Shown here: in pieces, positions 1 to 5,078 of the stretch
Numbering within the stretch: position 1 is the first letter of the stretch
Layout: each line of letters starts with the position of its first letter
Assembly: GCA_900549495.1 (NCBI GenBank)
Contig: UROL01000079.1
Span: forward strand, 1-8,345
Origin: an uncultured Eubacteriales bacterium
GTDB lineage: Bacteria; Bacillota; Clostridia; Oscillospirales; Oscillospiraceae
DNA: 8,345 bases
Reading direction: 5' to 3'
Program-made: the position numbers and the translations under genes
Notes under the pieces: generated by a model
Told to the model about the DNA's origin: nothing
Database searches by the model: none
What the model saw: the letters and a program-made list of their open reading frames with translations, nothing else

Positions 1-1
1 C

Positions 2-1240
2 ACCGAGCCCCCCACGGAGCCGCCGGAGCCGGAGCACGTGGTTTCCCGGGCTACCATCGGCGCCACCGGTGACCTGCTGATGCATATGCCGGTAATTGAC
101 ACGGCACGGCAGTCCGACGGAAGCTACAATTTTGACTATATTTTCCGGTATCTGCGGGAATACACGAATGCCGCTGACTTTGCCGTTGCCAACCTGGAAA
201 CCACCCTGGCCGGTGCCGCCAGAGGCTACAGCGGCTACCCCAACTTTAACTGCCCCGATGAAATTGTGGACGGTGCCCGCAACGGCGGCTTTGATATGCT
301 GCTCACCGGCAACAACCATAGCTATGACACCGGGGAAAGCGGCTTCTTCCGTACCATTGAAACTGTCCGCAGCAAGGGCGTTCAAACTCTGGGCACCATG
401 CTAAATGGTGACGAGCCGAAATATGTGATTCAAGACATCAACGGCATCCAGGTGGGTATGCTCAGCTACACCTACCAGGGCAGACCGGAAAACGGCTATG
501 CCAACCGGGTCTACCTCAATGGTCTGCTGCTCCACCAGGGGGCCGAGGAGGTGGTAAACACCTTCATCCCCAATAACCCGGAGCCCTTCTATGCCGAGGT
601 GGAAAGCTATATCCAGCAGATGCGCAGCGAGGGTGCTGAGGCGCTGGTCATCTTCCTGCACTGGGGCGTGGAGTACACCACCACCCCGGTGGCCCACCAG
701 ACCCAGATTGCCCAGAAGCTATGCGACCTGGGCATTGACGTGATTGTGGGCGGCCATCCCCATGTGGTGGAGCCGGTGGCGCTGCTGAGCAGCAGCGTGG
801 ACCCGGACCACAAAACCGTGTGCCTGTACTCCATGGGCAACGCCGTTTCCAACCAGCGGGCAAACGTGATGAAGAGCCAGCCCAACGGCTACACCGAGGA
901 CGGCGTATGGTTTACCATGACCTTCTGCAAATACTCCGACGGAACGGTTTATCTGGAAGACGTGAACCTGATTCCCACCTGGGTGTTTCTTCGCACCACC
1001 AACGGAAGGCGCTATGACATTCTGCCCCTGGACAGCGCCACCCGGGATCAGTGGGCGCAGCTTTATGACCTACAGGAGGTCACCGTCAGTGCCGCCCAGC
1101 GCTCCTATGACCGCACCATGGGCATTGTGGGGCAGGGTCTGGCAGAATCCAGGCAGTACCTGGCCAGCGCCCAGGAGCAGCGGGATGCCAACTACCTGGC
1201 AGCCCTGACGGAAATGCTCTACGGCAATCAAGCCGCATAA
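2..1240 (+). CDS. CapA-family metallophosphatase (poly-gamma-glutamate capsule protein type), 5'-truncated
   Basis: The open frame runs off the left edge, so the N-terminus is missing. A GTG at 38 could be called as the start, but the frame continues upstream as a Pro/Glu/Thr-rich linker (TEPPTEPPEPEH). Such a linker usually joins a signal peptide or membrane anchor to the catalytic domain, so the protein is probably exported and surface-exposed. Counting from the GTG, the metallophosphatase-like motifs appear in order: GD (residues 11-12), NLE (52-54), GNNHSYD (91-97), HWG (208-210) and GGHPH (238-242). These are the metal-binding blocks of the CapA/PgsA fold. CapA proteins take part in poly-gamma-glutamate capsule synthesis or anchoring, but many Firmicutes have solitary paralogues of unknown substrate. 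No capB/capC-type gene is visible here, so a capsule role is not shown. The gene ends at a TAA directly before a terminator hairpin. Confidence 0.88.
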   Translation, partial: TEPPTEPPEPEHVVSRATIGATGDLLMHMPVIDTARQSDGSYNFDYIFRYLREYTNAADFAVANLETTLAGAARGYSGYPNFNCPDEIVDGARNGGFDMLLTGNNHSYDTGESGFFRTIETVRSKGVQTLGTMLNGDEPKYVIQDINGIQVGMLSYTYQGRPENGYANRVYLNGLLLHQGAEEVVNTFIPNNPEPFYAEVESYIQQMRSEGAEALVIFLHWGVEYTTTPVAHQTQIAQKLCDLGIDVIVGGHPHVVEPVALLSSSVDPDHKTVCLYSMGNAVSNQRANVMKSQPNGYTEDGVWFTMTFCKYSDGTVYLEDVNLIPTWVFLRTTNGRRYDILPLDSATRDQWAQLYDLQEVTVSAAQRSYDRTMGIVGQGLAESRQYLASAQEQRDANYLAALTEMLYGNQAA

Positions 1241-1241
1241 T

Positions 1242-1286
1242 AAAATCCCCCGATGAATGGATTTTCTCCAATCATCGGGGGATTTT
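1242..1286. terminator. Bidirectional intrinsic terminator between convergent genes
   Basis: A perfect 15-bp inverted repeat (AAAATCCCCCGATGA at 1242-1256, complement at 1272-1286) is extended by a 4-bp inner stem (TGGA/TCCA) across one A-A mismatch, with a TTTTC loop. The stem is GC-rich. It ends in TTTT when read rightwards and also when read leftwards, so it can stop the CapA transcript and the luxS-mtnN operon. It starts one base after the CapA stop codon and ends nine bases before the mtnN stop codon. Confidence 0.92.
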
Positions 1287-1295
1287 CTGCGAACT

Positions 1296-2009
1296 TTAGG
1301 CTTCTTCCTGCTCTGCCAGATGCTTGGCAAGCTGCTGGGTCACCGCTGCACAGCGGTGGGCGGCGATGGATTCAAAGGTGGGGTAGTCCATCTCGGCGGA
1401 GTTGTCCGCCTTGTCGGAAATGGCACGAAGAATCACAAAGGGAATCCGGTTGCGATAGGCCGTCTGGGCAATGGCAGCCCCCTCCATCTCGGTGCACAGG
1501 GCGCTGGTGACGGAGACAATCCGCTCCTTCACTTCCCTGCTGGCAACGAACTGGTCGCCGCTGGCAACTCTGCCAATCCTGGTGTGACCGGGGTTGACCC
1601 CCTCTGCCGCCGCAAAGGCATAGGCCATCAGGCTGTCGTCCGCCGGAAAACTGGTTACATCCATCTGGGGCACCTTGCCCATGGGATAGCCAAAGGCGGT
1701 GGCATCCATGTCATGATACATGGCATCCCGGCTGACCACCATATCCCCAATGTCCAGGTCATTGCACAAAGAGCCGGCAATGCCGGTGTTTACCAGGTGG
1801 GTCACCTCAAACAGGTCACACAGGATCTGGGTGCACAGCGCCGCATTGACCTTGCCGATGCCGCACTGCACCACCGTCACCGGCAGTCCTTCCAGAATAC
1901 CGTCATGGAAGACGCTGCCCGCAATCTCCTTTTCCGTCTTATTTTCCATCAGGTGCAGCAGGGTTTCAATTTCCTCCTGCATGGCACCGATGATTCCTAG
2001 CTTTGTCAT
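1296..2009 (-). CDS. mtnN: 5'-methylthioadenosine/S-adenosylhomocysteine nucleosidase
   Basis: A 237-residue cytosolic enzyme that hydrolyses methylthioadenosine and S-adenosylhomocysteine to adenine plus the methylthioribose or S-ribosylhomocysteine; the latter is the LuxS substrate. The family's motifs are present: N-terminal GIIGAMQEE with the catalytic Glu at residue 12, the NTGIAGSL ribose/adenine-pocket segment, TEMEGAAIA (Glu 176, matching E. coli Glu174), and ISDKAD (Asp 199, matching the catalytic Asp197). The length is normal for the family (about 230). The start is ATG at 2009 with AGGAGAG just upstream. The frame stays open for 26 more codons, but that stretch overlaps the preceding gene and looks unlike the family. 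It is last in the operon, 13 bp after the HExxH gene, and luxS in the same operon carries out the next step. Confidence 0.96.
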   Translation of the reverse strand: MTKLGIIGAMQEEIETLLHLMENKTEKEIAGSVFHDGILEGLPVTVVQCGIGKVNAALCTQILCDLFEVTHLVNTGIAGSLCNDLDIGDMVVSRDAMYHDMDATAFGYPMGKVPQMDVTSFPADDSLMAYAFAAAEGVNPGHTRIGRVASGDQFVASREVKERIVSVTSALCTEMEGAAIAQTAYRNRIPFVILRAISDKADNSAEMDYPTFESIAAHRCAAVTQQLAKHLAEQEEA

Positions 2010-2022
2010 CGAATCTCTCCTG

Positions 2023-2484
2023 TCATTTGATACTTTGCAAACCATCGTACAGTTCATTAAAGGATTTTTTCCCCTTGCAGCGGCCAAAGGACAGCTCCCG
2101 GTTGTCGCCGAACTCCAAAAGGAAGCACTTCGTCAGCTCCTCCACCGTCTGCTCCAGGGTGGTGAAAAATTGCTGGTAGGCAAAATTGCTGGCCGGGCTG
2201 CCCTCCTCGAAGGCGTTAATAATCAACGATTCCGTTACCTGATCCAGGGGGTACATTTTCAGGTGCATCAGCTCGTGACAAATGACCTCCTCCAGATTCT
2301 CCTGCTTGGGGTTGGCGGCATTCAGCAGAAACACTGCCTTTTTATCCTCGCAGTCAATCTTAAAATCCCCGGTCTTTCGCCAGGTTGGGTCTTCCACAAA
2401 TTCCAGCTTCACATCCCAATCCGGGACGATTCTCAGCTTCCGGCAATATCTTTCAAAAATCGCTGTCAATTCCGATTTGTCCAT
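2023..2484 (-). CDS. Small HExxH zincin-like protein (putative metallopeptidase)
   Basis: A 153-residue protein with no signal peptide or membrane segment. It has a zinc-peptidase motif HELMH at residues 70-74 in the context EEVICHELMHLKMYPLD. A downstream helix, EQTVEELTKC (111-120), offers Glu residues that could be the third zinc ligand about 40 residues on. The N-terminal half (PDWDVKLEFVED, then a strand-rich segment leading to the motif) resembles small SprT-like or phage-type metallopeptidase domains, but I cannot assign a family with certainty. The start is ATG at 2484 with a strong GGGAGGAG six bases upstream. The gene lies 27 bp after the membrane-anchored gene and its stop almost abuts the mtnN ribosome site, so it is co-transcribed with mtnN. 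Its substrate and any link to SAH recycling are unknown. Confidence 0.8.
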   Translation of the reverse strand: MDKSELTAIFERYCRKLRIVPDWDVKLEFVEDPTWRKTGDFKIDCEDKKAVFLLNAANPKQENLEEVICHELMHLKMYPLDQVTESLIINAFEEGSPASNFAYQQFFTTLEQTVEELTKCFLLEFGDNRELSFGRCKGKKSFNELYDGLQSIK

Positions 2485-2511
2485 ATTGCTCCTCCCGCCA
2501 AATTTCCAAAA

Positions 2512-2949
2512 TCACGGCTGTCCAGCTATTTCTTCCAGGAAGAACAGCCCCTCTGTTACGTTGACAAATATTGCGCTTTCCTTCAAAGCGTATTGCTTGC
2601 CCTTGTAAAATACGGTGTCGTTGTTGGCTGCAACCACCATATCCGCCCCTTCTTTCAGGTGGTAGATATAGGTGACCAGCGGCTCGGTCGTATCCTGGGA
2701 TTTTTGGAGCACATCGTATTTGAGCAGATTCAGCATTTTAATGCACCGCTGCACGTCCTCTATATCCGACAGCTCTTTCTCCTCCGGCGACAGGGACGGG
2801 TAGGCAACGGTGACCGATGCCACCTTGTCGTCCAGGGGCAGGAACACCAGCCAACAGCCGTCCATGGCAATCTTGATGCCCGTGGTAAGAATCATGCAAG
2901 CCGCAACGCCCAAAAGGAATCGCAGAGCTTCTTTCAGTGCCTTTTTCAT
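2512..2949 (-). CDS. Hypothetical membrane-anchored protein
   Basis: A 145-residue protein I do not recognise. Residues 1-8 are basic (MKKALKEA) and are followed by a hydrophobic segment at about 9-25 (LRFLLGVAACMILTTGI), with a second short hydrophobic patch at about 32-37. This suggests an N-terminal membrane anchor or uncleaved signal with the rest outside the cell. Residues 38-145 are a mixed alpha/beta domain with a D/E-rich helix around 54-66 and a strand pair around NDTVFYKGKQYAL near the C-terminus. That layout is seen in small secreted Firmicutes domains of unknown function. I chose ATG at 2949, preceded by GGAAAGG at suitable distance. A TTG at 3006 would extend the frame by 19 residues, but it lies inside a repeat block and has no ribosome site. 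It sits between luxS and the HExxH gene on the same strand. Confidence 0.72.
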   Translation of the reverse strand: MKKALKEALRFLLGVAACMILTTGIKIAMDGCWLVFLPLDDKVASVTVAYPSLSPEEKELSDIEDVQRCIKMLNLLKYDVLQKSQDTTEPLVTYIYHLKEGADMVVAANNDTVFYKGKQYALKESAIFVNVTEGLFFLEEIAGQP

Positions 2950-2963
2950 GGGATGCCTTTCCG

Positions 2964-3017
2964 AATGTCCACTTTTCTGCCCCAATGTACACTTTTTAGT
3001 TTTCAATGTCTACTTTT
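2964..3017. repeat. Three direct repeats, AATGT(C/A)(C/T)ACTTTT, at 20-21 bp period
   Basis: The same 13-bp unit occurs at 2964-2976, 2984-2996 and 3005-3017, differing only at two middle positions. The units fill nearly all of the 75-bp gap between the luxS stop and the start of the next gene. The spacing is two helical turns. Each unit reads TGTnnACTTTT, and multiple such repeats at one end are typical of IS21-family insertion-sequence termini. No IS21 gene or opposite end is present, so this could be a remnant end, or else a tandem protein-binding site. Confidence 0.75.
2984..3012 (-). promoter_or_regulatory. Possible internal promoter within the triple repeat
   Basis: Read leftwards, TAGACA (3012-3007) is followed after exactly 17 bp by TACATT (2989-2984). 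These match the sigma-A -35 and -10 boxes at 5/6 and 4/6 positions. A start near 2977 would give a leader of about 28 bases containing the ribosome site of the membrane-anchored gene. It is formed from two of the three repeat units, so it may be coincidental. Confidence 0.35.
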
Positions 3018-3024
3018 GGAGTTC

Positions 3025-3501
3025 TCACTCCGGGTAAATCAGTCTGTCAGGGGTAATATTTTCCAGCATGGCTACATAGCGTCTGCCCCAGAAATTTGCC
3101 ATATTCAGGTTCATATCCAGGTAGTTGCCGCAGTCCTTGGGGGATGCACCGGGCACTTCGCCCCGGTAGTCCCGGATGAAGCGGAAGCAGTCCAGCACCA
3201 GGGGCAGCACATCCCGGGAGCTATAGTCCCCTGCCAGCAGCAGATAGAAGCCGGTGCGGCAGCCCATGGGGCCAAAGTACAGCACTTTTGTTTTCCACTG
3301 AGGCTGGTTTCGCAGATAGGTGGCAGCCAGATGCTCCATGGTGTGCACCTCGGCGGTGTTCATCACCGGCTCCTCGTTGGGGCTGGTCAGGCGCAGGTCA
3401 AAGGTGGTGACGGTTTCCTCGCCCACCCTATCCTTCCGGGAGACATAAAGGCCGGGCTGCAATTTCAGATGGTCAATGGTAAAGCTGGTGATTTTTTCCA
3501 T
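3025..3501 (-). CDS. luxS: S-ribosylhomocysteine lyase (AI-2 synthase)
   Basis: A 158-residue cytosolic metalloenzyme that cleaves S-ribosylhomocysteine to homocysteine and 4,5-dihydroxy-2,3-pentanedione, the precursor of autoinducer 2. The whole family signature is present: the HTMEH zinc/catalytic motif at 53-57 (ligands His53 and His57, base Glu56), the catalytic Cys in GPMGCRTGFY (Cys81), and the third zinc ligand in KDCGNY (Cys124). The N-terminal ID-H-KL-PG-Y-S pattern and length are also standard. The start is ATG at 3501 with GGAGAGGA seven bases upstream; seven in-frame codons further upstream lie ahead of this site and in the leader. It is first in the operon that ends with mtnN, so the two successive steps of SAH detoxification are encoded together. 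A good promoter lies immediately upstream. Confidence 0.97.
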   Translation of the reverse strand: MEKITSFTIDHLKLQPGLYVSRKDRVGEETVTTFDLRLTSPNEEPVMNTAEVHTMEHLAATYLRNQPQWKTKVLYFGPMGCRTGFYLLLAGDYSSRDVLPLVLDCFRFIRDYRGEVPGASPKDCGNYLDMNLNMANFWGRRYVAMLENITPDRLIYPE

Positions 3502-3519
3502 ATAAATTCCTCTCCGTAA

Positions 3520-3536
3520 CATCTATAGGATAGATG
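3520..3536. promoter_or_regulatory. 7-bp dyad overlapping the luxS start region (possible operator)
   Basis: CATCTAT (3520-3526) and ATAGATG (3530-3536) form a perfect inverted repeat with a 3-base centre. It covers the predicted transcription start and overlaps three bases of the -10 box at 3534-3539. That position would suit a repressor site, or a small 5'-end hairpin in the transcript. No regulator gene is in the window. Confidence 0.4.
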
Positions 3537-3562
3537 ATACCATGTTTTTTCCCGCTTTTCAA
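3534..3562 (-). promoter_or_regulatory. Sigma-A-type promoter of the luxS operon
   Basis: Read leftwards, TTGAAA (3562-3557) is followed after 17 bp by TATCAT (3539-3534). Transcription would begin near 3527, about 25 bases ahead of the luxS start codon. The leader is too short for a riboswitch. Confidence 0.75.
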
Positions 3563-3579
3563 GGCGCATTCCCGGAAAA

Positions 3580-3717
3580 GCAGGACGATTGCATGAGTTA
3601 GCAATTTGTAAATGATGTTCTAAGAGTCACCGTTTTAGCGACTTGCTGGCACGAAGTGCCCTTGCCTCCCCTGGAAGGGTGTTGCAGAGCGCAGCGAATC
3701 TTTCAAAATTATGATTG
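3580..3717 (-). repeat. Interspersed repeat, copy 1 (MITE-like)
   Basis: Its reverse complement matches 4871-5008 without gaps: the first 55 bases (3717 down to 3663) are identical and the remaining 83 differ at 17 positions, about 88% overall. The recognisable end sequence continues inwards to about 3724 (GATTGTCGTGGC at 3713-3724). A degenerate inverted form (GCAGGACGATTGC, 3580-3592) is at the other end, so the unit seems to be about 145 bp with short imperfect terminal inverted repeats. It contains a small palindrome, GGCAC-GAA-GTGCC (3648-3660). It is not coding: the matching frame is interrupted by a stop close to its ATG. Confidence 0.8.
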
Positions 3718-3739
3718 TCGTGGCAGCGTCATTAAAAAC

Positions 3740-3768
3740 TTGACTTTTCCACAGGCAAGGGATATTAT
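3740..3768 (+). promoter_or_regulatory. Sigma-A-type promoter of the GNAT gene pair
   Basis: TTGACT (3740-3745) and TATTAT (3763-3768) are separated by exactly 17 bp, each matching the consensus at 5/6 positions. Initiation near 3775 gives a leader of about 18 bases containing AAGGAGGG. It lies just inside the inner end of repeat copy 1, so the cassette carries its own promoter. Confidence 0.78.
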
Positions 3769-3792
3769 CTGTTGAAAAAGGAGGGATTTTCT

Positions 3793-4359
3793 GTGAATGC
3801 ACCCATTGATATTTCCGGCATCACCCTGCGCACCCCCCGGCTGCTGCTCCGCCCCTGGCAGGAAAGTGACCTGGACGACTTTTACGAATACGCCAGTGTG
3901 GATGGCGTGGGGCAAATGGCCGGTTGGCTGCCCCACAAGGACAAGGAAGAATCTTCCCGGATTCTGAAAATGTTTATGGAAGAAAAGAAAACCCTCGCCC
4001 TGGAATTTGAGGGAAAGGTCATCGGCTCCATTGGCATCGAACGATACGACGAGGAAAAGCTGCCGGAGATGGCGTCCCTGCGCTGCCGGGAAATCGGCTA
4101 TGTTCTCTCCAAAGATTATTGGGGACGGGGGCTGATGCCGGAGGCCGTCCAGGCTGTGATGGCTTACCTCTTTGAAACCGTCCGGCTGGATGCCATTTTG
4201 TGCGGTCACTTCCGCCGGAACAGCCAGTCCGCCCGGGTGCAGCAGAAGTGCGGCTTCCACTTTTTGAAGGAAGTCCCCTACACCACCCGCTACGGCACGG
4301 TGGAGGATTCCGTCCGAAACGTCATTTATCGTCAGGAGTGGGAGGTGCGCCAGCTGTGA
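3793..4359 (+). CDS. GNAT-family N-acetyltransferase, RimJ/RimL type
   Basis: A 188-residue acetyl-CoA-dependent acetyltransferase of the RimJ/RimL-like branch, which acetylates protein N-termini or small amines; the substrate here is unknown. The N-terminal LRTPRLLLRPWQESD is the usual opening of this branch. The acetyl-CoA pyrophosphate loop is seen in GYVLSKDYWGRGLMPEAV (WGRG at 110-113), and NSQSARVQQKCGF (133-145) is the conserved C-terminal motif. I chose GTG at 3793 because a strong AAGGAGGG (3778-3785) lies seven bases before it. The frame is open back to a TTG at 3772, but starting there would put the ribosome site inside the coding sequence. It has its own promoter and overlaps the next acetyltransferase gene by 4 bp. 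Confidence 0.88.
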   Translation: MNAPIDISGITLRTPRLLLRPWQESDLDDFYEYASVDGVGQMAGWLPHKDKEESSRILKMFMEEKKTLALEFEGKVIGSIGIERYDEEKLPEMASLRCREIGYVLSKDYWGRGLMPEAVQAVMAYLFETVRLDAILCGHFRRNSQSARVQQKCGFHFLKEVPYTTRYGTVEDSVRNVIYRQEWEVRQL

Positions 4360-4799
4360 CCATTGCAGAAATGCCTCTGACCGGAGAAACCGAGCAAACC
4401 CTGCTGCGCCTGTCCGCCGCCTGGGCAGCGGAAAACAGCTGCCGGGGCTATTGCGCCAACGGCCATGCCGACCTGGAGGGCAACCGGTTCTTCCTGGCCT
4501 TCCATGGGGATGAACCCATTGGGTATCTGTTCGGCCATGTGACCAACGCAACCCAAAGCTCCACTGTGATGGCAGAGAATACCCCATTTTTTGAGGTGGA
4601 GGAGCTGTATGTGGTTCCGGAAATGCGCTCCCACGGGGTTGGCCGCACCCTGTTCCGGTATGCGGAAGCAGCCATCCGGGGTGGTGCGGATTTTATGGTG
4701 CTGTCCACCGCCACCCGCAACTGGAAAGCCATCCTGCACTTTTATATTGAGGAGCTGGGGATGGAATTTTGGAACGCCCGGCTGTTTAAGAAAATCTAA
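4356..4799 (+). CDS. GNAT-family N-acetyltransferase
   Basis: A 147-residue single-domain GNAT enzyme. The core acetyl-CoA motif is FEVEELYVVPEMRSHGVGRTLF (79-100), with the pyrophosphate-binding R-x-x-G-V-G at 91-96. It is followed by a strand (ADFMVLSTA, 111-119) and the usual C-terminal N-x-x-A-x-x-F-Y-x-x-x-G-M segment (122-136). The specific substrate cannot be read from the sequence; this small form is common among aminoglycoside, polyamine and protein acetyltransferases. The start is GTG at 4356, giving a GTGA overlap with the stop of the first GNAT gene; GGAGG lies ten bases upstream. The frame is open further upstream, but only as a shadow of the first gene. The overlap suggests translational coupling, so the two enzymes are probably made together. 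Confidence 0.86.
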   Translation: MTIAEMPLTGETEQTLLRLSAAWAAENSCRGYCANGHADLEGNRFFLAFHGDEPIGYLFGHVTNATQSSTVMAENTPFFEVEELYVVPEMRSHGVGRTLFRYAEAAIRGGADFMVLSTATRNWKAILHFYIEELGMEFWNARLFKKI

Positions 4800-4840
4800 G
4801 GTTGACGAACAAACCCCTCCGGTTTCGCTGACGCTCAACC
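4800..4840. other. Hairpin after the GNAT pair, weak terminator or repeat fragment
   Basis: GGTTGA (4800-4805) pairs with TCAACC (4835-4840), and an inner AAACC (4811-4815) pairs with GGTTT (4821-4825). It directly follows the stop of the second GNAT gene, but no T-run follows. It may therefore act as an RNA 3'-end structure or be a piece of an intergenic palindromic repeat. Confidence 0.35.
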
Positions 4841-4856
4841 ACCTTTATACAGTGGA

Positions 4857-4877
4857 ATGATTGCCCCCGGCAATCAT
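4857..4877. repeat. Perfect 9-bp inverted repeat at the inner end of repeat copy 2
   Basis: ATGATTGCC (4857-4865) and GGCAATCAT (4869-4877) are perfect complements around a CCC centre. The right arm overlaps the start of the 138-bp repeat. No T-run follows. Confidence 0.5.
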
Positions 4878-5008
4878 AATTTTGAAAGATTCGCTGCGCT
4901 CTGCAACACCCTTCCAGGGGAGGCAGGGGCACTTCGTTCCAGTGGGTCGCTAAGATGGCAACACTTACAACATTATTTACAAATTGTTTACTCATGCGAT
5001 TGTCGTGC
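4871..5008 (+). repeat. Interspersed repeat, copy 2 (MITE-like), inverted relative to copy 1
   Basis: Matches the reverse complement of 3580-3717 over 138 bp without gaps, the first 55 bases exactly. Its outer end (GATTGTCGTGCC, 4998-5009) closely matches, on the same strand, the inner end of copy 1 (GATTGTCGTGGC). This shows that the element has terminal inverted repeats of about 12 bp. Its reverse strand has an open frame of about 45 codons through the repeat, but copy 1 breaks that frame, so I do not regard it as a gene. Confidence 0.8.
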
Positions 5009-5011
5009 CGG

Positions 5012-5046
5012 AAAAAGCCGCAGCGGAACCCGGTAGGCTCCGCTGC
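5012..5046 (-). terminator. Intrinsic terminator of the thiI-pncC-lrgAB operon
   Basis: Read leftwards, the perfect 8-bp stem GCAGCGGA/TCCGCTGC (5046-5039 and 5027-5020) encloses an 11-base loop and is followed by GGC and TTTTT (5016-5012). It lies 32 bp past the lrgB stop. A TTTT on the other side (5047-5050) may let it work rightwards too, for the GNAT transcript. Confidence 0.85.
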
Positions 5047-5078
5047 TTTTCGGTATTGGATTTTATGCGCTATCCCCG

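Larger units (their letters stand above)
3580..5008. mobile_element. Putative inverted-repeat-bounded GNAT cassette
   Basis: A 1,429-bp unit made of a 138-bp repeat, a promoter, two overlapping acetyltransferase genes, and the same 138-bp repeat inverted. Immediately outside the two outer ends is an exact 7-bp direct repeat, CGGAAAA (3573-3579 and 5009-5015), with the geometry of a target-site duplication. No transposase or integrase is encoded, so any movement would need a helper in trans. Insertion would have placed the unit between the luxS promoter and the lrgB terminator. The alternative is two independent copies of an intergenic repeat flanking the genes by chance. Confidence 0.5.

Noticed and set aside
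38..40. GTG at 38 as the true start of the CapA-family gene
   Set aside because: The frame continues to the window edge as a Pro/Glu/Thr linker and no ribosome site precedes the GTG, so the gene is truncated.
2964..3017. Triple repeat as a CRISPR array
   Set aside because: The units are only 13 bp with 7-8 bp between them, far below CRISPR repeat and spacer sizes, and there are no cas genes.
1720..3519. A 599-codon open frame on the + strand
   Set aside because: It lies antisense to mtnN, the HExxH gene, the membrane-protein gene and luxS, all of which are supported by motifs and ribosome sites. Its translation has no recognisable domain and it has no ribosome site of its own.
3772..3774. 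TTG start for the first GNAT gene
   Set aside because: It would place the strong AAGGAGGG inside the coding sequence. GTG at 3793 has ideal spacing to that site.
4800..4840. Hairpin after the GNAT pair as a standard intrinsic terminator
   Set aside because: There is no T-run after the stem and the pairing is interrupted, so I listed it only as a hairpin of uncertain role.
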